A stretch of 64,000 nucleotides of DNA from Henricia sp. BOLD:AAB3569. Lineage: Eukaryota; Echinodermata; Asteroidea; Spinulosida; Echinasteridae. Where the stretch lies: assembly GCA_037783545.1 (NCBI GenBank), contig JBBELK010000372.1, forward strand, positions 1-64,000, read 5' to 3'. Under the pieces are notes generated by a model, which searched no databases, had not been told where the DNA came from, and worked only from the letters and a program-made list of their open reading frames with translations. Numbering within the stretch: the stretch's first letter is position 1; the number at the start of each line of letters is the position of its first letter. Positions 32,401 through 44,370 of the stretch are shown one piece after another. A program made the translations under genes and the position numbers.

Positions 32401-35020
32401 TTCAAGTTCCAAACCACCGACCTTTTAGCATGTGATAAATTAAGAATATTGTTTGTTCATTTGGTCTAAAAACAAAAACGGCAGTAGAACAGAAGTTCTG
32501 GTCACTTGGAGACACTTGAGAAAGATATTATGTCATTCAAAATCTAGAAATTGCGGTTGAAATTTTTTTCAACAATCGTCAGATAATTTTAATATTGATA
32601 AAAACAAGTAACCACTGGCACCCGGCAAAAGGTTTTAATTGTATAGAAATCGGGTTTATGTATAGGCCTACTCCTAATACCTTAAAACAAATAATGTTTA
32701 AACGAACAGAGCGAAAAGAAACAATGATGGGCCTTTGGAGATGTAATATTAAAAAGGAATACTAATTTAAAATAAGTTTTAGGATATTTTACACAAAATC
32801 AAGCAATTAAAATATAATAATTTTATTTCGCATTTCAGATTGTCTTTGAAATATTAATTTTAACAAAGTTGTTAAAATTAAGTTAATTTTGCCACGTTAT
32901 GAATTCGATGGGATGCTCATTAAACACTTCAGCATAACAAGCACAAACTCCACTGTTGAGTTGTGAATATTTAAAACAAAATCAATAAAATTCGAAATGC
33001 CTTGTCTAGAAATCCGACAGATTGCTCAAAATGTTTGTTTGTGGGGTGCTCAGCATCCTATTTTCAACATTTCCGTGCATCACGGCTTCTTATTTTGTCA
33101 GATTGAAGAACGGCCATACTTCGTGGCGTACCGATTTAATTAATATGAATAATCGTGCAACGGTCTTGGTCGATTGTAAAGAACGCTGGTCATTGAACCC
33201 CGATGCCCCGTACCGTATACCGGGAGCGATGCGTGCATGCCCCAAATCACCGACCGCGGCCACGGCTCAACCGCGCACGGCGCTCAATCGATACCGGAGT
33301 TATGCCTTACTTGCCCCGTTGAAATTTTGCCTCCGTCCGCTGGTCAAGCACAATTACCAAGACAAGACGAGGCACGAGTCTAATTAATTAAAAAAGGGGG
33401 ACCAGGACTGGACATTGAGAAGGGGCGGATCGATGCCGGCTAAATGGGGGCGCCCGATGGCCGACATGGTAGGGGAACTTGGAGAAAATGGCAATGGCCT
33501 TAGTCGAGGTCACTGACTGGGCTTAGAAGGATCCCTAAAACGTGTGTCTAATGCAAAAAGTGAAAATCACTCTTTTTATAGCCGTATAATTGACAACTCG
33601 TTCTCGAGTGGACATTTCATACTCTCTTAGAGTGTTTTTCACACTGGAAAGGAGTTAAAAACAAATTAAGTGAAGTTTCCATTCGAAAATGAGCTGTCCC
33701 ATATATAAAATAAAGGCTTTTTACATTTTAGAGATAAGAATTATGATACGAATGATAGATTTTCAAATTCTGTGGAAAGTTTGACTCGTAAATTCACGTG
33801 ACATTTGTCTTGTTTTATGAAATAAAATGGGTGCAGGCATATAACTCTTCAATTTATTGATTCAAAATTCTATGTCGTACTATATTTTTACGGAGTTCTT
33901 AATTATGAAGTTTTGTTAACCTCTCGTTTTTGGTTGAACCATATCCCTTTGATCATGAGCATTGTAATTCACTACATGCCAATTCTTCGTCGGGTCTCCC
34001 ACATAGTATTTAGTTTGACTTTTCTTTCTATAAAGCATAAAAAATATAATTAAGTAAAACACTATATAGTGTGGCCTTTTTCGATGGTTTTCAATTGTTT
34101 TATAAAACAAAATATTGCGCGTTTATAACAAAATGTTTCTTCTGCATTTTGCTAAGTCATAATAAACTAACAAAATGGTGCATGGAATTTATTGAGAGAA
34201 ATTACACACTCTACATAATATTTTTGTAAATTGTACTTTTACAACCACAAAACTTGGAACAAAACTGTACTTGTCCTTAACAAAAATGAAATATTTTGTA
34301 CATATACGGTCAGATACACTCAACGCGTTTGAAATACTTTACTCTTTTCTTTTCCCCAAAGAATTATAGAAAGAATCCCGCCTGTCCATTTCGCTTCATC
34401 ATTTTCGCGCACAAAAAATAAGCTATCTCGTGATGCTGTGAACAAATTTATGATTTGTTTGACCAAAAGGAGATATCGTAATTTACGGGTTAAATGGAAA
34501 TAGAATGTCCGCATAAATCGTCTCAAGTATCCCTCGTCAGTGGAATGGTAAACCTTGTCAGTTAAATTACCCGCTAAAGTGTCAAGAATCATTTATCTTG
34601 TTCACAATTTATCCGAGTCAATTTTAAGCATTTTTTGGGTCGTCATTTGGGGACGATAGCCAAAAATAGGGGCGGGCACTGCCTTGAAAATAGAAAGGGG
34701 CACGTTACTGAAAGAGGATGAAATATTGCCCTGGGGAAAATGGCTCAACGATTTTACTTTAGCCTCAAATATTTATCAATATTAAGCAATATAATTCTGA
34801 TTGGAAAGTGTATTGTACATATCAGAAGTAGAGGGTCCCACAAAAAAGAGGAACTATATGTTGTCAGCAATACGCGTTTGCGAACACTACGCATACACGT
34901 GAGAAACGCTTAAACTTGTTTATACTGACGTTTACAATTTTTCATAATTTAACAGTGAATTAAAGCGTTTAGCGTTTGACTTCTTAAACGCATTCCATTG
35001 TACGTGTTTAAAAGTGTCTG
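29481..35020. other. Repeat-poor intergenic DNA with a CpG-rich block
   Basis: About 5.5 kb almost free of recognisable repeats. The CpG-rich 30190-31180 segment has frames on both strands (for example 30336-30578, 30323-30607), with no domains or convincing splice framework. A TCF/LEF-type word CCTTTGATC is at 33952-33960. Likely cis-regulatory DNA for the nearby developmental gene (inference). Confidence 0.4.
33541..33660. repeat. Small inverted-repeat repeat, shared with 55917-56025
   Basis: Ordered words GTGAAAATCACTCTTTTTATAG, GTGGACATTT, CTCTTAGAGTG and TTTTTCAC match 55917-56025. Several CACTCTTTT/AAAAGAGTG mirror pairs. Probably a MITE related to the CACTG-ended group. Confidence 0.45.
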
Positions 35021-35077
35021 CACTGCAAAAACTGGTGTTAAATTAACACCAGTGGTGTTGTCATATAGATGTCTGGG

Positions 35078-35182
35078 GCGCGTTCAATAGCGCAATACGT
35101 ACGCCGGTATTGGGTATTTTCCTATACCTTCACTGTTGAAGGTATTGTCGGTATGCATACGTATTGCGCTATTGAACGCGCA
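35078..35182. mobile_element. GGCGCGTTCAATAGCGC hairpin MITE nested in C1
   Basis: GCGCGTTCAATAGCGCAATA on the left is matched by its exact complement on the right. The 105-bp element is nearly all palindrome. CTGG on both sides is a possible short target duplication. Confidence 0.85.
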
Positions 35183-35335
35183 CCTGGTGTTAGGTTTTAT
35201 CACACAAGTCTGCATTAGTTTTAACACCTATAGGGTGTTAAAAATAATGCATTTATTCCAATTGAGGAATCACCCATGGTGTTAAATTTCAACACCAGAC
35301 TTGGTATCTATATAATACAACACCACTGATGTTAA

Positions 35336-36161
35336 AGGAACACACCGGCTTTGTTGGGCTATTTTGGGCTCGAAATAGACCCATACATTATTCTGAAGCG
35401 CCTTCGAGAGTAAATTAGATATATCCTGAAATAACGCCGTCAAATTTGGCCGTTTTTGAGCACTTCTGAAAAATTCAAGGTCACGTGACTTTTCGGAACC
35501 AAATTCTGGTTCCGAAAAGTCACGTGGTCTTGTGAGTTAGTTGTATTTCCAGCCGTATAAAAGTTTGTTACTGCAGAACTGCACCAAATTCAACTCTGAT
35601 TCCCCCCAATATTTATAAGTAATTAACAAAAGAGAGACTATTTATACAGGTATGAAACAAAGTTAAACATAAGTATGAAAATTCGAACATAATTGTTTGT
35701 TTCGAGAGTCCGGAGAACGGGAGCGAGCGCGTGCTACGGCAGGCTACCGTGGAGTATAGGATATTTGTCCCGCGCAGCACGGCAAATAGCCTGAGTGCAC
35801 ACACACACATATGTGTTGCTTCGGTGTACGTTCGTGAAGAAAAAACATGATGCCAACTCCTCAAAAGAAAACGGAAATTCCTATTCGGTCGTCAAGCTGT
35901 CCAGTGAAATCGTGAGCAGAAAATTTGAGATATCCTGAGCAGGAGAAGAGCGAATCGTTTGTGACAAAGTCGTGAGGCTCGTGCGTAGTTGCAACGGCTG
36001 GTAAAGCGTATAACCTGTCTTTTGGCCGTTTTTGTTAATTTTGCACTTCTTTAGTAAATTACAGAATATTTTGATGATCTTTTTTCACAACGACCATCAA
36101 AAAAGTATTGTCAATGCTGCTACATCACTAAATCATGTAAACAGTAGGCCAGTGTGTACCG
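35336..36161 (+). mobile_element. TTAA-flanked element P1, copy 1, nested in C1
   Basis: 826 bp bounded by TTAA at 35332-35335 and 36162-36165. Ends AGGAACACACCGGC and CCAGTGTGTACC are inverted. Contains a perfect 20-bp-arm palindrome (35482-35501 and 35507-35526) centred on CACGTG arms, followed by a GTATAAAAG TATA-like box at about 35553. No transposase frame. TTAA target use suggests a piggyBac-type transposase mobilises it (inference). Confidence 0.88.
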
Positions 36162-36189
36162 TTAATTTAACACCGCAGTTTTTGCAGTG

Positions 36190-38185
36190 TGATGGAAATG
36201 TGGCAGTTAGACATAAACACATTATTCAACACGTTTTGAAAGTTTGGTCCTAAAAATGAATGTCGTCCAATAATAAACGCTGTATTTACATAATGTACGT
36301 ATACCAAAGAGAAAGCTACAAAATAGGTCCAGGGTTCCCTAGACGCGGCAAGGACACTTTGTGGATCTATATTGTCACATCATTTATATATGAAAACCGG
36401 CCCTCTGCCATGGCCGCCGGTGCAGAGGGTCTATATTGGAATGGTTTGCTCGTAAAATGCAGCGATGTGTGTTGCCAGGGTTAAAGCACGATAGCACGCA
36501 CACGCGTGAACGTACGTTCATCCTCGATCTCATATGTATGACCATCGACATATAATAGCGAACGATTCTCCAAAACTGCAATAATGTAAAGGAGGTGTCT
36601 GGTTTCTGGTTTCATCTGGAGCAAAATCATGGTACTAGACAACAAGGAACCACATGTTTTTGTTTTTGCTTTTTCATACATCTTTGAACAAATCATCTTC
36701 TGAAAAAATGACAGCTACTGTCATCTTGTACATGTATAATAAAATATCACCTTTAATAAGCTATATTTCGGCATTTATACCTATGTGTTGAATGATACGC
36801 GCATTGCATGATATGGTCATTTAGTATGCATGATGTTGATTTGCACGTCTCAAAAAGCCCGTGCACAAACCACAGTCAAATTTGCATCAATTATTCAATT
36901 TCTTTAGGATATCGTTATAATGACATCGGAAAAACATCCCCGCAGAGCTCTTCATTTGCCGGCGGAGACTGATTCCCAGTTGAGATGAAACTGTATCTTC
37001 CAAATGAACGAGCTTATTATCAGGAATTGCGGAGTTTCATCCGTTGTCTGGGGACGTCCCAAACCCCAGAGTCGACACCTCTCCTGCAAACGATATTGTT
37101 TTCTTTATCGCTGAACCTCCCCCGCTTCGCACCCCTATAACGGGGAAGTTTATCACCGGGAGTACGCACACACCACACTCGGTGCGGCTAGCGAGCCCGG
37201 CCATGGGTCGCACCGGGGGATCATAGGCATCGGCTCCCGGTAAATTACGCCATGGTTCGGGTTGCTGCCACTCGGGGATTGGGCCCGGTGTCTGGCCCTT
37301 CCGTACACCGACACCCGATAGGACCAACCGCATTATTCGCACGAACCAGAGAGACCGCGATTTTTCCCCGGGAAGATGAAATTACTGCTCGGGATGCGCA
37401 ATGCAGCGAGTCAATGTTTTCACTGGTTTCCCAAAGGGGAGATGGAAAAATACTGGGGTGATTAGGCCCGGGCGATAATGCGACTATGAGGCGATTTTAA
37501 TATGTAATCTAATGCTAATCCTATTTGTAATTACCTCCAACGATAATGTAAGTTGACCAATCCTTACTTACAACAGGCATACGATCCTTTCATCCTTGTG
37601 AATTTTAATCTGCGGGACATTTTTATATAGTACCTTACACATGACAATACTATAAAAATCTGTTCGCAACAACACTGCGATCCGAAAATGAAGAAAAAAA
37701 CTCCCTTAAAAAATTATAAAAGAATGCCGATTGCAGAGACGGTGCAACAGACCCTTTATACACGGCGGCCATCTTGGGGGCAATCACATTGTCATGCACC
37801 GAGCGTCATGCATGATCTATTTGTCAGAACACTGGGGGAAACCTACAAGGCGTTAAAATCGGGCTTTGTATAGCTCATCTTGCGGAGCATCTTCCCGTTG
37901 TGGCATAGCGGCTGGAGTTTCAAAGTACGGTTAAAAATAGGAGAGGTTGAGAGATGTAACATATTTATCGGTCAGTAACGTGTATATGAACACTCTTGTG
38001 GCACGGCTGACCGCACCAGCCTCCGTAAGACCCGCTGAGGCAGGGTGCGCCACTCTGTCTGTAGTGAGCCCCTGAGCTCCTGCCATTCAAGAGCTGTTTG
38101 AGAGACGCGCGGCTCTTGAGGTCAGCTCATCCCACGCAGGTTTCAATGACGTTAAAAACGCAACATAATGGGTTTTCTGACAGCC
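36190..38185. other. Intergenic DNA with a CpG-rich block
   Basis: The 37030-37460 block is GC-rich with frames on both strands (37037-37342 minus, 37252-37461 plus) but no recognisable domain. An M3 fragment lies at 37747-37824. Otherwise AT-rich and unassigned. Confidence 0.4.
37747..37824. mobile_element. MITE M3, deletion derivative (reversed)
   Basis: ACAGACCCTTTATACACGGC, GGCCATCTTGGGGGCA, then TCACATTGTCATGCACCGAG and GTCATGCATGAT correspond to one end plus the inner word of M3 at 44105-44250, in reverse. The other end is missing. Confidence 0.65.
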
Positions 38186-38190
38186 ATTAA

Positions 38191-38322
38191 AGGCACAGGC
38201 TCGTCAGCAATGCGCGCCCGCCAAATGTGTGCCACGCAATACGCAGCTCCATAGCAAAGGCATGGAGCTGCGTGTTTCGAGCACGAATTTGGCGGGCGCG
38301 CATTGCTGACGAGCCTGTGCCT
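38191..38322. mobile_element. TTAA-flanked perfect-hairpin MITE P2
   Basis: 132 bp between TTAA sites (38187-38190 and 38323-38326). Arms starting AGGCACAGGCTCGTCAGCAA match over at least 36 bases without mismatch. An inner ACGCAGCTCCAT/ATGGAGCTGCGT pair is also perfect. TTAA target and AGG ends resemble P1, but the sequences differ. The lack of mismatches suggests a recent insertion. Confidence 0.92.
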
Positions 38323-38392
38323 TTAACTACAGTATTCTCCCACTGTCACTAAAGCGGACCAGTTCTGAAAGCACTCTCAGAGTGACTAGCAT

Positions 38393-38470
38393 ATCAGTGC
38401 CTTGTTATCCACAAGTTTACTTTTAAACAAACTTCCGCTTTTATCAAGAATTGATATCTTAAGAAAATCG
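38393..38470. repeat. Dispersed repeat, shared with the window start
   Basis: ATCAGTGCCTTGTTATC, ACAAACTTC, TCAAGAATTGATATCTTAAG: same order as 1-62. Confidence 0.5.
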
Positions 38471-41400
38471 CGTTTCTTGTTAGGAGAGTATAACATGTAT
38501 AACTTTTCCTCAATTCCAAATTAAATCCCCGCATCTTGTTTTTAGCCGCAAAAGAGCTCGCTATACTGTTTTGCATTCCGCAAGACGACGAATAGCTAGT
38601 GCAAACTCCGGCACGTCTTTGGCCGAGCGTGACGGCGCGGGGAGAGACGACCCGTACAAAGCCCTCTCTTCAGGGAAGCCACATAACGCGGAATTAAAGA
38701 GCCAATTTCCACGGAGTCTTGAGTTTCAAGATTCGATATCGAATGAACAGGGAACGATTTGCATTCAGCGAGAGAACAGAGTTTGCAGACACCTTGCGTG
38801 TAGAGCGCTAGAGGTTCACGCTCTAAGTGAGAATAATTTTTTAAGAGAAAAGTATATACACAGTAAAACGACAGGCTATTTTTAAGATCATTTTGAAGTA
38901 TACAGGGTTTGCAGTGCCAAAAATGTTTAATCATGGCAAACACTTGACTGAAAAAAGGCTTACTAAAATGTTTTCTTTAAAAAAAAAACGATAATAGGTA
39001 AATTTATAAAAATGTGTGTGCACACCTTTTTTTTTTTACAAGGGCGCCCTCATGTAATATAATTATAACTCCGTTTTCCTTGCACTATAGCCAGGGAACC
39101 AGCCTAAATAGAATGGTGGCTTTCCACAATGCCTAAACCACTTGACGCCGTAGGACGTTTAAACACGCCAAGATTTCCGCATCGAAGGAACCAACATGTT
39201 TAGGAGAAATTCACTTGTTACTGCTTGTAACGTCTATACACTCGCAGTAATTGACGAGGGAAATTGACAAAACAGTATATAACAAAGCGGCATTGGTGTG
39301 TACAATGACGGTGTCTCGATATAACAACAATACGTCACTGCGCATGGTTAATGAGTTCAGTTGTTTTCCTTCCTCCACGCTTCAATTAAAAATAAACTCG
39401 CGCCTACGAACAGCAATGTTTAAACAGCTAGAATCCCCCCTTCCACATTGTTTTAGTTTTTCTGTTTATCATGGAGGTGTATGTGTCTACAACACCATCA
39501 CAACTTGTTTTTCACAAAAAATCGACAGACTTTTGCCCAAAACGTAAAGCAGTTCCGACCCTCTTCACCCAAATTCTGAAACGCTCGAGGTCACTCGGCT
39601 TGTTTATCAACAGGGTTTTGACGTCATCCTGAGAAACATACAAAACGGTCTGTGCAGTATTGAATAGAAAATACACGAAGTGAATGTTTATCATGCCTAT
39701 TTTGTCCTTGTAATTCAAAATACAAACGTGAAAAACACTTCATGTAATATGACAGCAATCTACTATTACCTGTTTTGTGAAAAAACGATGAAATTGTGGC
39801 TCACAGTGAAGCTCTTTTGAAGTAAATACTGGTGCATTGCGACGGGTGGTTTTGTCACGGAACGAACGGCATTCACAGCGGTCTGTGTACGGTCCACTAC
39901 GGGCGTAGTTTCCACGTGTTTGGACATCGGCCGTACAAGTTATAGAATGAGCGACTAATTTTTCTCTCTCTTGGTAATAGAAAAGAAAATCTTTCTGCTC
40001 TTTTTTTTCACAGTGTCTGGTAAAACATGCAACCACGCAGCTACTGGGCATATCTCTGGCTTTTTGGAACAACAAAATTCTTGAAAAAACACCATCTAAA
40101 AGAGACGGTTTTCCATGTTTTTTGCGTGTAAACGTATGGAGCTAACTATCGTGTTGACTTCTCTTTCTCGGGATTGCGTCACGGGGTCACGCGCATATCA
40201 TGAATACCTAATGAGCGTTTCAGAAATCGCGAAAATCTCATTTTCGAAAAGCGCACTTTTGCTTGCAATTTATCCACTTAAAACCGACAATTAAAAAATA
40301 ATAAAAATCCACGTCGGCAAGAGGGATGTTTGGACTATCGAAAAAAGCCTAAATGCTGGATTTTCGTCAAGGGAGGATTCTTCCTATTTAAAATAATCTC
40401 GGCGTTAACTGGTTAAAAGCATAGACACTGTTTTCCGTAATAAATATTGTTTTCTCGAAACGGGTTTTTTTTTGCATACAGAATTGAAGACACGCGTCGA
40501 CCATACTTAGGAGTATATTCCCAAGACAATGTTTTGCCTAGACTGCACTTAACATTATATTTATATAGCGAAGATAGTATAACCAGTCTAGACAAGGCAT
40601 TGCTTTTGGAGTACTAAGATGGCGGGCGGGGGATTCAAACTTATACTCAGGGCGTTGCCGCATCCAGTGGTTAGATACCGTTGGTATAATGGTTCCTTGG
40701 CGTTAATGTTTGATGCTGGAGTAGATGTCTTTTTAGGCTCTTTCCGAAAAGTCAGTGATTTCCATATTGAAAGTTATTAAACAAAATAAGAGATCAAGTG
40801 TCGGCCAAAATTAAATCATCGGACAATGACGACCGTTTCAGACTTCAGTTGATTTTCTGTTCAATTTGATGTGGTAGAAGCAAGAAGTTTGAAACCAATT
40901 TCACTTGCCAATTTAAAAACATTTGCTAAATTAAACATAATCTAGTAAAAGGTACAAATATTTAAAATTTAGACACATTCAGATTGAAGTGCATGATGAT
41001 GAAACCCAAAAGTCGAAATACGCCTGCACATTTCTCAAATTTTCTGGACTTTCTTCTCAGCTTGCATGAACGGTGGTGTCGTAAAAGATCTCACATAATC
41101 TTCACTCGTGGCTTTTATTTTCTGTGTCTAAAATTGACAGAAGATATTTTTTATCTAATTTGTCGATTGGATTTTGCGCCGATCCGTCAGGCATAAAGTG
41201 CGCATTCAGTTAACACCTCGCGGAGCTCCTCGAAAACACATCGCAAGCCCACCTGACTGCAAAAGACAGCCAGCGCTCCGGGCTAATTTATTTCCCCCTT
41301 TTTTGCTTCTTATCAGAAAAATAGAGAGTGAAAAGAAAGATAAATCTCATCTGATTTGTTTCGCATCTTCATCCCGGCGAAAAACCAGCCGGGGGCTGAT

Positions 41401-41726
41401 TTCATTTCTCACACTCCATTACACGCTGGGTATTTCTTCGCTTATTGCTCGCGAGGCGGGATCCGCAGCGCGGGAAACCCGCAGAAGCAGAGATAAATGT
41501 TTATCTCTATATCATCAAATTGTTTGGAGCGTTGTTGCCTCAGTCACGTGATCTGCCTGACCTTGGGGATGGCGAAAGTCCTTTTGCGCATGCGCAGTCA
41601 CCATGGGTGCCCAAAGTGATCTAGTTGATAATTTGTTAATTGGTTCTGAAAGTAAGGTTATTTTGTGAGTGGATGAGACATTTTAGATTTTGTTTCAAAA
41701 CAAGCTAGTGTTTAATTTTGAGCATC
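38471..41726. other. Intergenic DNA
   Basis: No gene or RNA recognised. A YY1-like AAGATGGCGGGC lies at 40616-40627 next to a weak tRNA-like stretch. Frames at 38571-38885, 39740-40075 and 41174-41551 lack domains. Unassigned, partly GC-rich at 41200-41580. Confidence 0.45.
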
Positions 41727-41730
41727 TTAA

Positions 41731-42525
41731 AGGGACACACCGGCTTTGTTGGGCTATTTTGGGCTCGAAATAGACCCATGCATGATTCTGGAGGTCCTTC
41801 TGAAATAGACCGAAGAGAACCTGAAAAGAAACCACAAAATGTGGCCGTTTTTGAGAATTTTTCAAAATATCAAGGTCACGTGATTTATCGGAACCAGATT
41901 CTGATTCCGATAAATCACGTGGTCTTGGAGTTAGTTTTATTTCCAGCCGTAGAAACCTGCGCAAAGTGCGATTTGCTTTTGTTATTCGTGCATGGTTGGT
42001 TTCTCTTCTTGTTGGAAAATAATGTCCTACGAACACTATGTACATACCGTATTTTCCAATTTGTACACAAATCTGCCAGCAGATTTCTAAGAAGGGTTTC
42101 TGGGTGTTGATACAGACGAGAGAATCTCTCAGATTTTCGCGTCTTCGCTTCGCGGCGATAAATAATATCCGAAGAAAAAACAGCTAACTATTGAGGGCGC
42201 TAAAGACGCCAAAACGTTGCGTTCGAGTTGCTTCCTAGAGTCAGCGCTGACCTGGGGGATCATGATGAGTCAGGGAAAACAAGGGAACGAGGTTAAACAC
42301 GTGTCGACCCATATCGAACGCCACTTTTATTTACAAACACATGATACATAATACATCGTGACGACTGGTACAGCGTATAGCCCAACATTTGTCTCTTTTG
42401 TTAATTTTAAACATTTCTAGTTAATTACGTGACATTCTGATAATTTGTTTTCACAACGACCATCGAAAAATTATTGTGAACGATGCTAGATGGCTACATT
42501 ATAAACAGTAAGCCAGTGTGTCCCT
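41731..42525 (+). mobile_element. TTAA-flanked element P1, copy 2
   Basis: 795 bp bounded by TTAA at 41727-41730 and 42526-42529. Ends AGGGACACACCGGCTT and AAGCCAGTGTGTCCCT. The internal palindrome at 41877-41898 / 41900-41921 has 21 of 22 positions paired. The TATA-like box of copies 1 and 3 is lost (GTAGAAAC). Confidence 0.9.
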
Positions 42526-44100
42526 TTAAATTGGTATACCTACAGGTATATCGAAACTAGGGGAAAAACTCGTTACCTTTTGTGCAGTGTGTCTATATGG
42601 CACATCACAGAGCCTAAATCGGTGTAAGTAAGAAAATTAAAAGGTTTTACTGCTATACACTAAGGTTTTCTAACGACAAAATTGACTCTCTGTTGAATAT
42701 AATGGCGACACGAGAAAGAATCCCTGGTGGCTAGATCATCCTACGTTGTCCTTTTTGAAAAAATAGGATCGTGCGCACAACTTACAGTGACGGCCTATAG
42801 CCTGGGCCATGGTCCGGGCCTGGGCTGAAAGATGGAGCGCCCTCTTTTGATCGATCGCACTTTACGGAAAATAACTGCGTGAACTTGTGCTTAAAACCAT
42901 GTAATTTCAACTCGAAAAAGTTAAAGTGGACACTGCACTTTCGACTTTCTTTACCTACCGGATATCGTATTCATATATTCAAGGTTGATGATCTGTTATC
43001 GATTTTAATCGATAAACCAGAGCTCGGAAAATCTGCTGACCGATTTTCCCCCGGTTCGGAAATCGGGTACTTGCACAGCCAGCCATCATTTTTAGGGCTT
43101 CCCACGGGTTGGGGTCACGGGACTGGGTCAAACCATTTACCTCGCGAGGGAGCCCGCTCGCCTGGGTCAACGCCCGGCCCATTGCCAAACTCGTTACGCT
43201 AACGTTTCGTCATGCCGGTGTTATCTCGTTAAATTAACCTCCCTGATGCGTTACAGATGCGGTAACTTTCCTGCCCCCTCGCCTGAATCATCCTAGTCAA
43301 TTCTATTCAAAGACACGGGGAGGGAAACGGGAAACGGGGGTGCTTATTCACTAGTAAACCCGAGAAACATTCCCATAATGTTGCCGAACTTTTGCAGGGA
43401 TTGCGCGGGGGCCAGCCCGGGGTCACTTCTCGGAGCTCACAGTGATTCATCAACATTACTGCGGCATATATCTTGTGTCGTTTTGTTGCGAGTTTTGTTG
43501 TCGTGTTGCGTTGTCCTGGGGCACTGGGGGAGGGCCAACCGACAACCAGGGATTCCAATCAGAGGGGCGAGAGAGGCTAAAAGGGGGACGCCAGAACTCT
43601 CCTGGGTTGGGGTCATCCTGACTGGGTCAGCCCTCCTCCATACACCGAGTCGCGGTCATCAACCCGCTTCTCTCTAAAGTCTCCACCACATTTTTCCTTC
43701 CTTTGGATTCTGTGAGACGCTGTAAATCATATGAATACTTCTCCGTTTGCGCAGCCAATGGCAGTTTTTTTACGGGCCTGTACACAAGGTATACGACCCG
43801 TTTGGGGACAACCTTCAATAAAGCTGGATAGAAACCATGCATCAGCGGGGAGTGCGACAGTAAATTTGACAGCCATATTTATTCCACGCATCGGGTTCAA
43901 AATCCTCCAGATTGTTGGAGTGAATTTTTCCAGACCTTTTCAACATAGAAACGAAAACACACACAGTAATGTTTGCTAAATGTAAATCACGCTAATTTCA
44001 TTCCTAGATTGATTGACTTTCAAAGAAATTAACCCGAAGCTTTCCCATTCCTGGCACCACACGGACATAGAGAATTACAGCTTATAACATGTTAATATCG
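42526..44100. other. Intergenic DNA with a GC-rich block
   Basis: 43010-43690 is GC-rich with frames of 69-107 residues on both strands, none with a recognisable domain. No repeats recognised. Function not assigned. Confidence 0.4.
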
Positions 44101-44104
44101 CACA

Positions 44105-44250
44105 ATAGAGCTTCTGCACCGGCGGCCATGACAGGGGGCAGGTTTTCTTATTTAAATGATGTAACAATAGAACCACAAAGCACCTATCATGCATGACGCA
44201 CGGTGACAATGTGACTCCCCCCTGTCATGGCCGCCGTGCAAAGGCTCTAT
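44105..44250. mobile_element. TA-flanked MITE M3, intact copy
   Basis: TAGAGCTTCTGCACCGGCGG on the left is mirrored by CCGCCGTGCAAAGGCTCTA on the right, then GGCCATGACAGGGGG arms. 146 bp. Reference copy for the split one at 23411 and the deletion derivative at 37747. Confidence 0.88.
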
Positions 44251-44370
44251 AGCAGCATTCCAGTATTTCCACACTTTAATACAAGTACATTTATTTTCAA
44301 TTTAACAAAGAAAAGATTATAAATATATACATCCTTGAAGTAATCCATATTTTGCACTGTAGTTCTTTTA

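Larger units (their letters stand above)
35021..36189. mobile_element. Palindromic MITE C1, copy 2, carrying two nested insertions
   Basis: Begins CACTGCAAAAACTGGTG and ends CAGTTTTTGCAGTG at 36189. C1 sequence is split first by a GGCGCGTTC hairpin MITE (35078-35182) and then by a TTAA element (35336-36161). Removing both reproduces the 10338-10577 copy closely. Confidence 0.85.

Noticed and set aside
35613-35864. 83-codon minus-strand frame within P1
   Set aside because: Not conserved in the other two P1 copies and no transposase motif.
40616-40710. tRNA-like words (GGATTCAAAC and AGTGGTTAGATACC)
   Set aside because: No consistent acceptor or anticodon stems on either strand.
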